The notes beneath the pieces are model-generated. The model saw nothing but the letters and a program-made list of their open reading frames with translations. It did not search any database and was not told the DNA's origin. From the NCBI GenBank assembly GCA_003167215.1, contig PMTV01000040.1:74410-126215 (forward strand): a DNA stretch of 51,806 nt, in the 5' to 3' direction. Positions 34,836 to 43,392 of the stretch are shown here, one piece after another (positions within the stretch are counted from its first letter, which is position 1; each line of letters starts with the position of its first letter). The position numbers and the translations under genes were made by a program. Source of the stretch: Acidobacteriota bacterium. GTDB taxonomy: Bacteria; Acidobacteriota; Terriglobia; Acidiferrales; UBA7541.

Positions 34836-36622
34836 CTGAACCGATGGGTGTTGCTTCGACCGCCCCTACTCCTCCATTATCTGCCGCGCCTTCGGATCAA
34901 AGCTCCACTTCCGGCTTTCGTGCTCTGTGGGAAACCTGGACACATCGCATCTTTACCATGCGGGAAGATCAGTTCTTTCTCTTTCTCGCTGTGCTGATTG
35001 GCATCCTGTCTGGCCTCGCCGTAGTTTGCTTTCGCATCGCAATTGAGTGGACACAAATCGAGCTGCTGGGCTCCTCGCTGGCTCCCTCAACCCTGCGCGT
35101 CGTTCTTGCTCCGACCCTCGGTGGCCTGGTCGTGGCGTTCCTCGTCATTTACGCTTTTCCTCGCGCGCGCGGCAGCGGAGTGAACCAAACAAAATCCGCC
35201 GTGTACGTTTCTAACGGCTACATTCCGTTCAACACGGTCATCGGCAAATTTGTGACCTGTGCCTTGGCGATCGGCAGCGGACAATCGCTGGGGCCGGAAG
35301 ATCCGTCGTTGCAGATGGGCGCGGGGATCGCTTCGCTCATCGGGCGCCGATTGCGTTTGTCGCAGGAGAAAGTCCGTTTAATCGCACCGGTAGGAGCGGC
35401 TGCAGGTCTCGCCGCAGCGTTCAATGCGCCAATTTCCGCCGTCCTCTTCGTTCTCGAAGAGGTGATTGGAACGTGGAGCGCCGGGGTGCTCGGCGCGATC
35501 GTTCTCGCCGCCATATCAAGTGTAATGACCATGCGCGCGTTTCTTGGGCCCGAATCGATGTTCAGAGTTCCACCCTTTCGCGTAGCCAAGCCCGTGGACT
35601 TGTTGGCCTACATCGCGCTGGGAATCGTCGGCGGGCTAGCTTCTTTGGTTTTCCTGAAGTGGCTGGCCTACGCGCGGCCTCGCATCCAATCCCTCCCTCG
35701 CTGGACGCAGCATTTTCAGCCCGCCGTCGCGGGATTGCTGATCGGCTTAATCGGTATAAAGTTGCCACAGGTTATGGGCGCGGGTTATCCCATCATCGAC
35801 CAAGCTATGCACGGGCAATTCGCTTGGAAGCTGCTCCTAGTCTTAGCCGCGCTAAAAATCCTGGCCACTGGCTTTTCATTTCTGAGCGGCACTCCAGGGG
35901 GAATGTTCGCACCAAGTCTGTTCATCGGCGCGATGCTCGGCGCCGCCGTCGGCGCAATCGAACAGCATTTTTTCCCTGGTCTTCCGGGTACGGTCGGCAC
36001 GTTTGCGCTGGTTGGAATGGGCACGTTTTTCGCCGGCTTTCTGCGCGTGCCGATCACTTCAGTTTTCATGGTGATCGAGCTTTCCGGAAACTATACGGCT
36101 ATTCTGCCTGTAATGATTTCAAGTCTCATCGCCTACGGAATCTCTCGTTCGTATGTCAAAGTTCCACTGTTTGACATGCTGGCGCGCCAGGACGGGCTGG
36201 TCCTGCCCTCGGTGGAAGAACGCCGCGAACAGTTAATTCTTACGGTGGAAGACGCTATGCGCCTTGATGCCGCCGTGGTCTTGGAACCCGGCGACAAGGT
36301 GTCTGAAGCGCTCAAGCGCGTGGAAAGTAAGAAAGGGAGTTTGTGCTTTATGCGCGCGCGGCCGGGAGAATGGCACCACGTCGAGCCTGCCGAGCTCCAA
36401 CGGCTGGACACCGGCGCTTCCCAACCTTGCACCGTTGCGCAAGCTAGTTCCAAAGGCCCGTTGCCGTTTGTTTTCCGGGATATGTCGCTCGAAGAGGCGC
36501 TCCACTGGGCAGGAGATTGGCCCGCCCTCCCGGTGCTGAACCGCGCGGACCTGAGCAAGCTTGAGGGCGTTATTACTCTAGACGACATCCTGAAGGCATT
36601 CCGCAAAGTCCCGGTTGCATGA
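34832..36622 (+). CDS. ClC-family chloride channel/antiporter with C-terminal CBS domains
   Basis: A 596-residue ClC protein. Signature regions are seen but modified. GSGIP is GSGVNQ ('ARGSGVNQTKSAV'). GREGP is GPEDP ('SLGPEDPSLQMGAGIAS'), which keeps the gating-type glutamate. GIFAP is 'GTPGGMFAPSLFIGA'. The internal proton-path glutamate position is kept in 'AVLFVLEEVIG'. The C-terminal about 150 residues hold two CBS-like halves ('VEDAMRLDAAVVLEPGDKVSEALKRV', 'LPVLNRADLSKLEGVITLDDILKAF'). Retention of both acidic positions favours an H+-coupled antiporter (inference). The start overlaps the upstream TPR gene; an ATG at 34844 is also possible. Confidence 0.9.
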   Translation: MTEPMGVASTAPTPPLSAAPSDQSSTSGFRALWETWTHRIFTMREDQFFLFLAVLIGILSGLAVVCFRIAIEWTQIELLGSSLAPSTLRVVLAPTLGGLVVAFLVIYAFPRARGSGVNQTKSAVYVSNGYIPFNTVIGKFVTCALAIGSGQSLGPEDPSLQMGAGIASLIGRRLRLSQEKVRLIAPVGAAAGLAAAFNAPISAVLFVLEEVIGTWSAGVLGAIVLAAISSVMTMRAFLGPESMFRVPPFRVAKPVDLLAYIALGIVGGLASLVFLKWLAYARPRIQSLPRWTQHFQPAVAGLLIGLIGIKLPQVMGAGYPIIDQAMHGQFAWKLLLVLAALKILATGFSFLSGTPGGMFAPSLFIGAMLGAAVGAIEQHFFPGLPGTVGTFALVGMGTFFAGFLRVPITSVFMVIELSGNYTAILPVMISSLIAYGISRSYVKVPLFDMLARQDGLVLPSVEERREQLILTVEDAMRLDAAVVLEPGDKVSEALKRVESKKGSLCFMRARPGEWHHVEPAELQRLDTGASQPCTVAQASSKGPLPFVFRDMSLEEALHWAGDWPALPVLNRADLSKLEGVITLDDILKAFRKVPVA

Positions 36623-36699
36623 GCCTTCTCTGGAATCTATCGAAACGTTGGCTTTCGGTGCAGTTTATTCGCTAGGTCTAGTACTTTTGTACTCATAGG

Positions 36700-36728
36700 T
36701 TGTCAAGAATTGAGGCTTTCGCTCTATT
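36700..36728 (+). promoter_or_regulatory. Candidate sigma-70 promoter of the PilZ gene
   Basis: TTGTCA at 36700-36705 and TCTATT at 36723-36728, separated by 17 bp, located about 55-85 nt before the PilZ start. The hexamers match consensus at 5/6 and 4/6 positions. Confidence 0.45.
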
Positions 36729-36783
36729 GGTGGAAAGGGGCCTGGGCTCCACGATAGGTGCGTACTTAGGGAGGTAGTTTCCT

Positions 36784-37119
36784 GTGGCTCTAAAAGAGCG
36801 ACGTGCAACACGAAGATTTCTAATGCGCTTGCCGCTCACCGTCCGTTGGACGGATGAAAGCGTGGTAGGCGAGGCCGCAACTGAATCGCGCGAAGTAAGT
36901 TCGCGCGGCCTCTATTTTCACTTGCCCAAAGGTTTGCGCAGCGGTTCGCCGGTGGAGATCGTGATGACTCTTCCCCACGAACTTACTCAGGCGGGCCCGG
37001 TTCGCGTCCGATGTCTCGGACGTGTTCTGCGATCCAGTCCCGAAAATGCGGGCGAAGTGGGAGTGGCAGCGGCAATCGAGCGTTACGAGTTCATGCGTAA
37101 CGGCGAATCCGCCGCTTAA
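36784..37119 (+). CDS. PilZ-domain protein (probable c-di-GMP binder)
   Basis: A 111-residue single PilZ domain. The N-terminal 'ERRATRRFLM' supplies the RxxxR motif and 'SREVSSRGLYFHLP' the (D/N)xSxxG motif that together bind cyclic di-GMP. The rest is a compact beta-barrel ('SPVEIVMTLP', 'RVRCLGRVLR', 'GVAAAIERYEF'). It should act as a c-di-GMP effector; the partner is unknown. The GTG start has GGGAGGT 8 nt upstream and a likely promoter, so it is transcribed alone. Confidence 0.88.
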   Translation: MALKERRATRRFLMRLPLTVRWTDESVVGEAATESREVSSRGLYFHLPKGLRSGSPVEIVMTLPHELTQAGPVRVRCLGRVLRSSPENAGEVGVAAAIERYEFMRNGESAA

Positions 37120-37274
37120 AAGTTTCTTACCCAGACCCTGCGGAGATGGGTGAGAAGAGCCGGGCGGCTAGGGTCCCTCAGCCTAAGCCCCCGGCTGTTT
37201 TCCTACGCTTTGAATTATCATTCCACACATCATTCGTCTCGCTGGAAAACTCACCTAGCGAAACTGCCTTACGA

Positions 37275-37778
37275 TCAATTGAATTCCCTCTCAGGCGGAG
37301 TTTGCTCGGCACCAACGCGTCCCACAACGATTTCGGCGCGAGAATAATTTTCCGCGCGCACCCGCGAGCCAGCAAGCCGCCGCAACATCGAGATTTGCCC
37401 GATGTGAGTAAGCATGTCCGCGAGCGCTCCCTGGAAAAGTTTTTCGGGTGTACAACTGAGCGCTGCGTCCGAGCCGATATAATCGTCAAGCGCTTTCAAA
37501 CTGGCGAAAAACCTCTTCGCCCCATCGTCCCAAGCAATCGGTTTCGAGTCGCTCCACTTCTCTTTCCCACTGACTTGAGAAAGAGCCCAATCCAATAGAT
37601 CTCCGAGGTGAGCCAGAATTTGCCCGGGAGTACGAGTGGTATCAGAAGCGTGGAATTCCGCGAAGCCGGCGGGAGCGCCGCGCATCGCCTTGCCGCCACG
37701 GTAGGCGACCGTCGCGACCACATGGCGCAGGAACTGCCGGCTAGTCTCCGCCGAATCTTTAGCATTTCTCGTTTCCAT
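37275..37778 (-). CDS. DinB-like helical protein
   Basis: A 167-residue DinB/YfiT-like four-helix protein. Conserved features: 'GQILAHLGDLLDWAL' with a metal-type His in helix 2, and 'ALADMLTHIGQISMLRRLAG' with the second His pattern in helix 4. Members bind a divalent metal and some are thiol transferases; no substrate can be named here. The ATG at 37778 is preceded by GAGG. It is divergent from recQ. Confidence 0.8.
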   Translation of the reverse strand: METRNAKDSAETSRQFLRHVVATVAYRGGKAMRGAPAGFAEFHASDTTRTPGQILAHLGDLLDWALSQVSGKEKWSDSKPIAWDDGAKRFFASLKALDDYIGSDAALSCTPEKLFQGALADMLTHIGQISMLRRLAGSRVRAENYSRAEIVVGRVGAEQTPPEREFN

Positions 37779-37939
37779 ATAGCCTCACTCAGTTTGCTGG
37801 AAGATTTCAGTTACAGCGCGCGAGCTATTGTAAACCTAAGCATTGGGGCTGAGCAATTTTCGGCACGACGCAAGTGAAGACTTCCGGAATCCGGGCCTTC
37901 CTGGACGCAACCTGGTTCGAAAAACACTATACTGATAGC

Positions 37940-39571
37940 GTGAATCTCGAAATGGAGTTGCTGCCCGCGTTGCGCCGATACTGGGGATATGATTCGTTTC
38001 GCCCTCTGCAAGAAAAAATCGTTCGAAGCCTGCTGCAAAAGCGCGACACCTGCGTGGTGATGCCGACCGGCGGCGGCAAATCTCTGTGTTATCAGTTACC
38101 CGCCGCATTGCTCTCTGAGCAAACCGTGATCGTAATATCGCCTTTGATCGCGCTGATGCAGGACCAGGTGGCACAGCTCACGCAGATGGGAATTGCGGCA
38201 GCGCTGTTGAACAGCTCTGTAACAGGCGCGCAGCAGGCTGAAATCATGCGCCAAGCGAAGAATGGCACATACCGGCTGTTGTACCTTTCACCCGAACGGC
38301 TTGCGCGCGCGGATACGATCGAGTGGCTCCGAACCGTACCCGTCTCATTTTTCGCGATTGACGAGGCCCATTGCATCTCAGAATGGGGACACGAGTTTCG
38401 CCCGGAGTACCGGCAGATGAGCTCTCTCCGCGCACACTTTCCCGACCGGCCCATTGCGGCTTTCACCGCTAGCGCCACGCAGCGAGTGCGTCACGACATC
38501 ATCGAACAGCTCCAATTGCGCCAGCCCGACAAATATATTGCCAGCTTTCACCGGCCGAATCTCCGTTACATCATCAAGGAATGCAGCGGCCAGCAGCAAT
38601 CGACCTTCCTGCTGAAGGCGCTGCGCCAATATGCGGATGCCAATGTGATTGTCTACGCGCCGACCATCAACAAAGTTGAGGAGACCGTTGATTTTCTCGA
38701 GGGGCACGGAATCTCGGCCATCGCCTATCACGGCAAAATGGATAGCGATACGCGAAGGGAAAATCAGGAACGCTGGATGTCGGATGAAGTTCGCGTTCTC
38801 GTCGGCACCGTTGCTTTCGGACTCGGCATCAACAAAGCAGCCGTGCGCGCAGTGATTCACCTCTCGCTGCCGAAATCAATCGAGCAATACTATCAGGAAG
38901 CTGGACGCGCGGGCCGCGACGGACAGCCCGCGGACTGCGTCGTGCTTTGGCAGAAAAAAGATGCCGGACTCCTCGCCTATTTCATCGGACAGTTGACCGA
39001 TCCCGCCGAAAAAGATCGTGCCTGGCAGCGCTATCACATCATTCGGGGTTTTGTGGAATCGGCAAACTGCCGTCATCGCCAGATTTGCTCTCATTTTGGC
39101 GAGAGCCCAAAATGGCAAGAATGCGACGCATGTGATACCTGCGGCTGCGCTCTGGATTGGCTCGCAGATACAGTCGCTGCACCACGTCCCACGCGCCCGA
39201 AATCTGCAGCATCGGCTGCCGTTCCCGCACACTCTGACCGGCCCGGATCCGCAGCCCAACCGGCCATTGCAGGAGTCGATCCCGAACTGCGTGAATATCT
39301 TCGCGAGTGGAGGCGAGTCGCGGCAAAGCAGCAGGGTGTTCCGGCTTACGTCGTGATGCATGACACGTCGCTCGACGAGCTTTGCCGAAAACGTCCCACT
39401 TCGATAAACCAGCTTCTCCATGTTTCCGGATTCGGTGAAATGAAGTCTGAGATGTATGGCCAGCAGATTTTCGACGCGTTCAAGCGATTTCGCTATGGCG
39501 CTCGCGTTGACCCGGAGCCAGAGAAAACATCGAGGTCCGCCCGCCGTCACAGGACGCGAAAAACGAGATAG
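37940..39571 (+). CDS. recQ: RecQ-family ATP-dependent DNA helicase
   Basis: About 543 residues. Helicase motifs: 0/Q 'YDSFRPLQEKIV', I 'MPTGGGKSLCYQLPA', II 'IDEAHCISEWGHEFRPEY', III 'AFTASAT', V 'VGTVAFGLGINKAAVRAVIH' and VI 'QEAGRAGRDG'. The RecQ-C-terminal zinc site follows ('CRHRQICSHFGE', then 'CDACDTCGC'), a Pro/Ala-rich linker, and an HRDC domain at the end ('YVVMHDTSLDELCRKRPTSINQLL'). It unwinds recombination and replication intermediates 3'-5'. The start is uncertain: GTG at 37940 matches the family; GTG at 37874 and ATG at 37952 are possible. Confidence 0.93.
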   Translation: MNLEMELLPALRRYWGYDSFRPLQEKIVRSLLQKRDTCVVMPTGGGKSLCYQLPAALLSEQTVIVISPLIALMQDQVAQLTQMGIAAALLNSSVTGAQQAEIMRQAKNGTYRLLYLSPERLARADTIEWLRTVPVSFFAIDEAHCISEWGHEFRPEYRQMSSLRAHFPDRPIAAFTASATQRVRHDIIEQLQLRQPDKYIASFHRPNLRYIIKECSGQQQSTFLLKALRQYADANVIVYAPTINKVEETVDFLEGHGISAIAYHGKMDSDTRRENQERWMSDEVRVLVGTVAFGLGINKAAVRAVIHLSLPKSIEQYYQEAGRAGRDGQPADCVVLWQKKDAGLLAYFIGQLTDPAEKDRAWQRYHIIRGFVESANCRHRQICSHFGESPKWQECDACDTCGCALDWLADTVAAPRPTRPKSAASAAVPAHSDRPGSAAQPAIAGVDPELREYLREWRRVAAKQQGVPAYVVMHDTSLDELCRKRPTSINQLLHVSGFGEMKSEMYGQQIFDAFKRFRYGARVDPEPEKTSRSARRHRTRKTR

Positions 39572-39729
39572 CAACCGGTACTACAGAGTGCATATTCCAG
39601 GCGATCGCGATACTTGTCCCGCGACTGCGTCTCCTCGGGCCTCCTACGAGTACCGCTTTCGTTGGCCTCCTTCCATCAGTTGCAACCAAACACGAAGTTG
39701 CGTAACATTCTTTCCTAAGCGTTCCCTGG

Positions 39730-39769
39730 TGAGCGTAGCTCAGCTGGTAGAGCATCGGTCTGTGGCTCA
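39730..39769 (+). pseudogene. 5' half of a tRNA, His(GTG)-like
   Basis: The acceptor 5' strand GTGAGCG, a canonical D-arm (TAGCTCAGCTGGTAGAGCA) and an anticodon loop with GTG are present. The anticodon 3' stem then fails to pair, and there is no T-arm or complementary acceptor strand in the following 100 nt. It cannot be a working tRNA. With an alternative pairing the anticodon would read GGC (Ala), but D-arm spacing favours His. Confidence 0.6.
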
Positions 39770-39803
39770 GACCGTCGCAATTCCCTGTGTTATCGACATG
39801 GGG

Positions 39804-39833
39804 GCAGCCTGGTACCGTGCCTGCCTTGGGCGC
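39804..39833 (+). pseudogene. tRNA-Pro fragment (D-arm to anticodon loop)
   Basis: 30 nt matching tRNA-Pro positions 3708-3737 at 28 of 30 bases, ending just after the anticodon loop where the sequence diverges. The acceptor stem and T-arm are missing. Confidence 0.65.
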
Positions 39834-40081
39834 CCACTATCCGACTCTGACCGCTCCATCGACTATTTTGGCTTCTGTGTGTTTTCAGCAATCTGGGAAT
39901 CTGCTCTTCGCTCAAAGCTAATCCCGATGTATACCCGTAACCGCCAAACTGTGATCTGGGTGGCAACAATACCTACGCACGAGGATTTCCCGTCTGATGG
40001 GGAGCGATTCGGCCCGCAAGGAAGCCGCCACCAAGCGCTGCGGTCGCAGCGGAACTTTTCCAGGCGTGTAAAATCTGATTT

Positions 40082-42361
40082 TCAGCTGGGGGAGCTATGT
40101 GCAGCCACAAGCGCCTGGCCGAGGCTCAGACCCCCGTCGCCCGCGGAGACTTCGGAATGTGTGAAAACTTCAAATTCGTCGGATTCCAGTTTGCAAATCA
40201 ACTGTTCAAAAACAAGTGAGTTGTTGAATGTACCGCCGCTCAAGCAGATCTGATTGATCGAGGATTCTTCTCGCAGCAAGCGTGAGAGGCGCACGAGAGT
40301 ATCCACCAGTCCGTTGTGAAATCGTCGGCTGATTGTTTCCGTGCCCACCTTCTGGCGGAGATCTTCGACGATGGCGCCGAACAATGCCGAGGAGTCGATC
40401 AGCCAGCACCTGTTCTCGCGGCGAATGGCGAAGGGATAGCCAGCCGTCTCGCACGACGACCGTCCCGACATTTCCAGTTCCATCGCGGCCTGTGCTTCGT
40501 AACTCACTTCTTGCCGAATCCCGATCAACGCCGCGACGGCATCGAACAAACGTCCGCAACTCGACGTCAAGGGAGAATTCACTCGCTGGTCCATCATGCG
40601 CAGGATCAGTTCCGCCCTCCCGCGCTCAAGTCGCTGCACGAAAGGAATGTCCAGGCCGAGGAAATCCTCGCCAAAAGCCTGCGCCAAATAACTCACCGCC
40701 ATCCGCCACGGTTCATGGATCGCTGCGGCAGCCCCAGGCATCGGTACGTACGCGAAATGGGCGCCCCGTTCAAAGCCTCCGCCATCGGCATAAAGCGCTT
40801 CGCCACCCCAGATATTGCCGTCCTTTCCGTAGCCTGTGCCATCGAGCACGAGTCCGATGACCCGCCCCTCGACTCCATTTTCCGCCAGGCAGGATGCGAT
40901 GTGCGCATGGTGGTGCTGAACTCCCACGACTCGGACGCCCTTCTGTCCAAGCGCCCATTTCGTCGACAAATAATCGGGGTGAAGATCGTGCGCGATGATT
41001 TCCGGTTCGATTTCGAGGATCCTCGAAAGATGGGAGATGGCATCGTGGAAGAAGTCGAGACTCTCGACGTTTTCGAGATCGCCGATATGCTGGCTCAGGA
41101 ACGCGAGGTTGCCGCGCGTCAGGCAGATCGTATTTTTCATCTCCCCGCCGACCGCAAGAATTTGCGGGAGTTCTTTGTGCAGTCGAACCGGCGCCGGCAC
41201 GTAGCCTCGCGACCTCCGTATCTGTCGCAGCCTCCCGGCCGAATGACGAACCACAGAATCGTCGCAACGGAGGAGAATCTCGCGGTCGTGCACAAGAAAG
41301 CAATCGGCGATGCCCCCTAGTCGATCCACCGCCTCGCGGTTTCCGATCGCAATCGGTTCTTCACTCAGGTTTCCGCTGGTCATGACCAACGCCGCGAATT
41401 TGCCTGCCGCCATGAGCAGATGGTGAATCGGGGTATACGGCAGGAAAATCCCGAGGTCGCGTTGGTTTGGCGCCACGCTTTCAGCAATCGCGGCGCCTTC
41501 AATTTTGGGCAACAGCACGATGGGCCGCTGACGGCTGGTCAGAAGTCTTCGTGCTTCAGCATCGATATCGCAAAATCGCGCCGCAGCTTCCAGATTCCGC
41601 ACCATCACGGCAAACGGCTTCGCAACGCGCCGTTTGCGCTCGCGCAGCCGTTCCACGGCGGCCGCGTTTACGGCATCTGCCGCGAGGTGAAATCCCCCGA
41701 GTCCCTTGACGGCGAGTACCTCGCCCAATCGAAGGTGCTCCACCGCCGCTTCGACGGGATCGCTGGCCGCGAGCGCGTGCCCTTGAGGGTTCCAGAATTC
41801 GAGCTGCGGGCCGCATTTCCAGCAGGCATTCGGCTGCGCGTGGAAACGTCGGTCTTCCGGGTCCTCATATTCCGCGCGGCATTGCTCGCACATCGGGAAC
41901 CCCGACATCGAGGTGCGCGGCCGGTCGTAGGGTACATCCCGCAAGATTGTGAAGCGTGGTCCGCAATTTGTGCAGTTGATAAAAGGATAGTGATACCGGC
42001 GGTCCCGAAGGTCGAACAGCTCCCGAACACAGTCTTCGCACGTTGCCACGTCCGGAGCGATCAGCGCGCTCACGTGTTGGCCGGTATGGCTAGACCTTAT
42101 TTCAAAACCTCGATCCAGCCGGCACGCCGTCTCGCGGACGGATACCTGGGTAATCTGTGCTAGCGCCGGCGCATCCTTCGGGAGGCGCGAGACGAAATCC
42201 TCAACCAGCTCCTGCGGGCCCTGAATTTCGATCGAAACTCCTGCCGCCGTATTGCGGATGTTCCCGCCGAGTTTGCGATCGGTCGCAAGACGATAGACGT
42301 ACGGCCGGAACCCGACTCCTTGCACGATACCGGCGACCTGGATTTCCTTGCGGACTTGCAT
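40082..42361 (-). CDS. hypF: [NiFe]-hydrogenase maturation carbamoyltransferase HypF
   Basis: A 759-residue multidomain protein. N-terminal acylphosphatase domain (about 1-90, 'GIVQGVGFRPYVYRLA'); two zinc-finger pairs (about 105-180, 'CEDCVRELF...CTNCGPRFTI' and 'CEQCRAEY...CWKCGP'); a YrdC-like domain (about 200-380, 'LAVKGLGGFHLAADA', 'KPFAVMVRN'); and a Kae1-like carbamoyltransferase domain with 'HDLHPDYLSTKWA' and 'VQHHHAHIASCLAENG' supplying metal-binding histidines. It makes carbamoyl-adenylate and loads HypE for cyanide ligand synthesis. It is the last gene of the hydrogenase operon, 6 nt after hypB, with no strong Shine-Dalgarno, suggesting coupled translation. Confidence 0.96.
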   Translation of the reverse strand: MQVRKEIQVAGIVQGVGFRPYVYRLATDRKLGGNIRNTAAGVSIEIQGPQELVEDFVSRLPKDAPALAQITQVSVRETACRLDRGFEIRSSHTGQHVSALIAPDVATCEDCVRELFDLRDRRYHYPFINCTNCGPRFTILRDVPYDRPRTSMSGFPMCEQCRAEYEDPEDRRFHAQPNACWKCGPQLEFWNPQGHALAASDPVEAAVEHLRLGEVLAVKGLGGFHLAADAVNAAAVERLRERKRRVAKPFAVMVRNLEAAARFCDIDAEARRLLTSRQRPIVLLPKIEGAAIAESVAPNQRDLGIFLPYTPIHHLLMAAGKFAALVMTSGNLSEEPIAIGNREAVDRLGGIADCFLVHDREILLRCDDSVVRHSAGRLRQIRRSRGYVPAPVRLHKELPQILAVGGEMKNTICLTRGNLAFLSQHIGDLENVESLDFFHDAISHLSRILEIEPEIIAHDLHPDYLSTKWALGQKGVRVVGVQHHHAHIASCLAENGVEGRVIGLVLDGTGYGKDGNIWGGEALYADGGGFERGAHFAYVPMPGAAAAIHEPWRMAVSYLAQAFGEDFLGLDIPFVQRLERGRAELILRMMDQRVNSPLTSSCGRLFDAVAALIGIRQEVSYEAQAAMELEMSGRSSCETAGYPFAIRRENRCWLIDSSALFGAIVEDLRQKVGTETISRRFHNGLVDTLVRLSRLLREESSINQICLSGGTFNNSLVFEQLICKLESDEFEVFTHSEVSAGDGGLSLGQALVAAHSSPS

Positions 42362-42367
42362 GATGTT

Positions 42368-43042
42368 TCAACAGGCGGCGGCCGCAGCGCGCGAGACTTT
42401 CCGCTTGCGATCCAGCCAAGAGAGCCATTCCGCCATTCCCTCGCGGGTCTGGCAGGACACCCGAACGATGTCCATATCGCGGTGGATACTCCTCGCGTTC
42501 GCTTCGGCAGCAACGACATCGAATGGCACGTAGGGCAGAAGGTCGATCTTATTCAGGATCAGCAGTTCCGACTTATGAAAGATCGAGGGATATTTGAGCG
42601 GCTTGTCTTCTCCCTCCGTCACGCTGAGAACAACGATTTTCGCCGATTCGCCCAAATCGTAGCTTGAGGGGCATACGAGGTTTCCCACATTTTCGATCAT
42701 CAGCAGGTCGAGATCTTCCAAACGCCAATCGAGAAGCGCCCGTTCGATCATCCGGGCGTCCAGATGGCATGTCCCGCCGGTCGTAATTTGCCTTACGGGA
42801 AACCCAAAGCGGGCCAAGCGTCTCGCATCGTTTTCCGTCTGAATGTCTCCGGTAAGAACTGCCACTCGTTCGCGACGATCGAAGCTTTCCAGGGTTCGTT
42901 CGAGCAGGCTGGTCTTCCCGGATCCCGGTGAACTAATCAAGTTCAGGCACAGAATATTGGCTGCTGCAAAGCGCGCCCCCAAACTGGCGGCAATGCGGTC
43001 ATTCTCGCTCAAGACTTTACGCTCGAGTGGCACGCGTTCCAT
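42368..43042 (-). CDS. hypB: Hydrogenase nickel-insertion GTPase HypB
   Basis: A 224-residue SIMIBI-class GTPase. P-loop 'SSPGSGKTSL' (37-46), 'VAVLTGDIQTENDARRL' with the switch Asp, the metal site 'TTGGTCHLDARM' (Cys and His), 'IENVGNLVCPSSYDLG' (dimer/metal Cys) and 'LNKIDLLPYV' for guanine specificity. It lacks both the N-terminal CxxCGC high-affinity nickel motif and the His-rich nickel-storage stretch of some HypBs. The ATG at 43042 is preceded by GGAGGT and starts inside the hypA gene (26-nt overlap). It hands nickel to the large subunit together with HypA. Confidence 0.95.
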   Translation of the reverse strand: MERVPLERKVLSENDRIAASLGARFAAANILCLNLISSPGSGKTSLLERTLESFDRRERVAVLTGDIQTENDARRLARFGFPVRQITTGGTCHLDARMIERALLDWRLEDLDLLMIENVGNLVCPSSYDLGESAKIVVLSVTEGEDKPLKYPSIFHKSELLILNKIDLLPYVPFDVVAAEANARSIHRDMDIVRVSCQTREGMAEWLSWLDRKRKVSRAAAAAC

Positions 43043-43382
43043 CTTCGACCTCCAGATAGGCGAGCTCCAGTTCGTCGCCTCCCAAGAATTGAGAATCCCG
43101 CACGCCGCAGTCCGGACATGCCAAATCTTCCTTGGGTGCAGCATAGGAGCGCCCACAGGATCGACACTGATAACGACGCGCGCAGAATTCAATTTCGAGT
43201 GCCAGCGGCTCAAGTTCCGTCCCACGCACGAGAGCTTCAAAACAAAAGCTCATCGCGTCCGGGTCCACTCCCGCGAGTTCGCCGATCCGCACGCCCACCT
43301 TGTAGATGTGGCGGGCCGGGAAGCGCCGTCTTTCCGCGCGAACCGCATCCAGCACCGAATTGGCAATACCGATCTCGTGCAT
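43017..43382 (-). CDS. hypA: Hydrogenase nickel chaperone HypA
   Basis: A 121-residue protein. The N-terminal 'MHEIGIANSVLDAV' holds the nickel-binding Met-His-Glu, and the zinc site is made by two CxxC pairs (Cys73/76 in 'CRSC', Cys89/92 in 'CPDC'). It delivers Ni(II) with HypB. The ATG at 43382 gives the correct MHE start; a TTG one codon earlier is not needed. It begins 10 nt after hypE and overlaps hypB. Confidence 0.95.
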   Translation of the reverse strand: MHEIGIANSVLDAVRAERRRFPARHIYKVGVRIGELAGVDPDAMSFCFEALVRGTELEPLALEIEFCARRYQCRSCGRSYAAPKEDLACPDCGVRDSQFLGGDELELAYLEVEDGTRATRA

Positions 43383-43392
43383 CAACCGGCCC

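Larger units (their letters stand above)
39572..40081. other. Intergenic region with tRNA remnants
   Basis: About 510 bp between recQ and hypF. Besides the two broken tRNA halves annotated separately (39730-39833) I see no supported gene. The long plus-strand open frame across it overlaps the tRNA remnants and has no domain. Confidence 0.5.

Noticed and set aside
35270-35320. Apparent loss of the ClC gating glutamate
   Set aside because: Aligning LGPEDPSLQMG with LGREGPTVQIG shows the Glu is kept; only neighbouring residues differ.
36678-36694. AGTAC-TTTT-GTACT hairpin after the ClC gene as a terminator
   Set aside because: The stem is only 5 bp, AT-rich and not followed by a T-run.
39456-40253. 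Long plus-strand open frame between recQ and hypF
   Set aside because: It overlaps the recQ 3' end and both tRNA remnants and has no domain or codon pattern of a real protein.
41420-42163. Plus-strand frames opposite hypF and the other hyp/hya genes
   Set aside because: They are antisense to clearly conserved genes and show no protein-like motifs.
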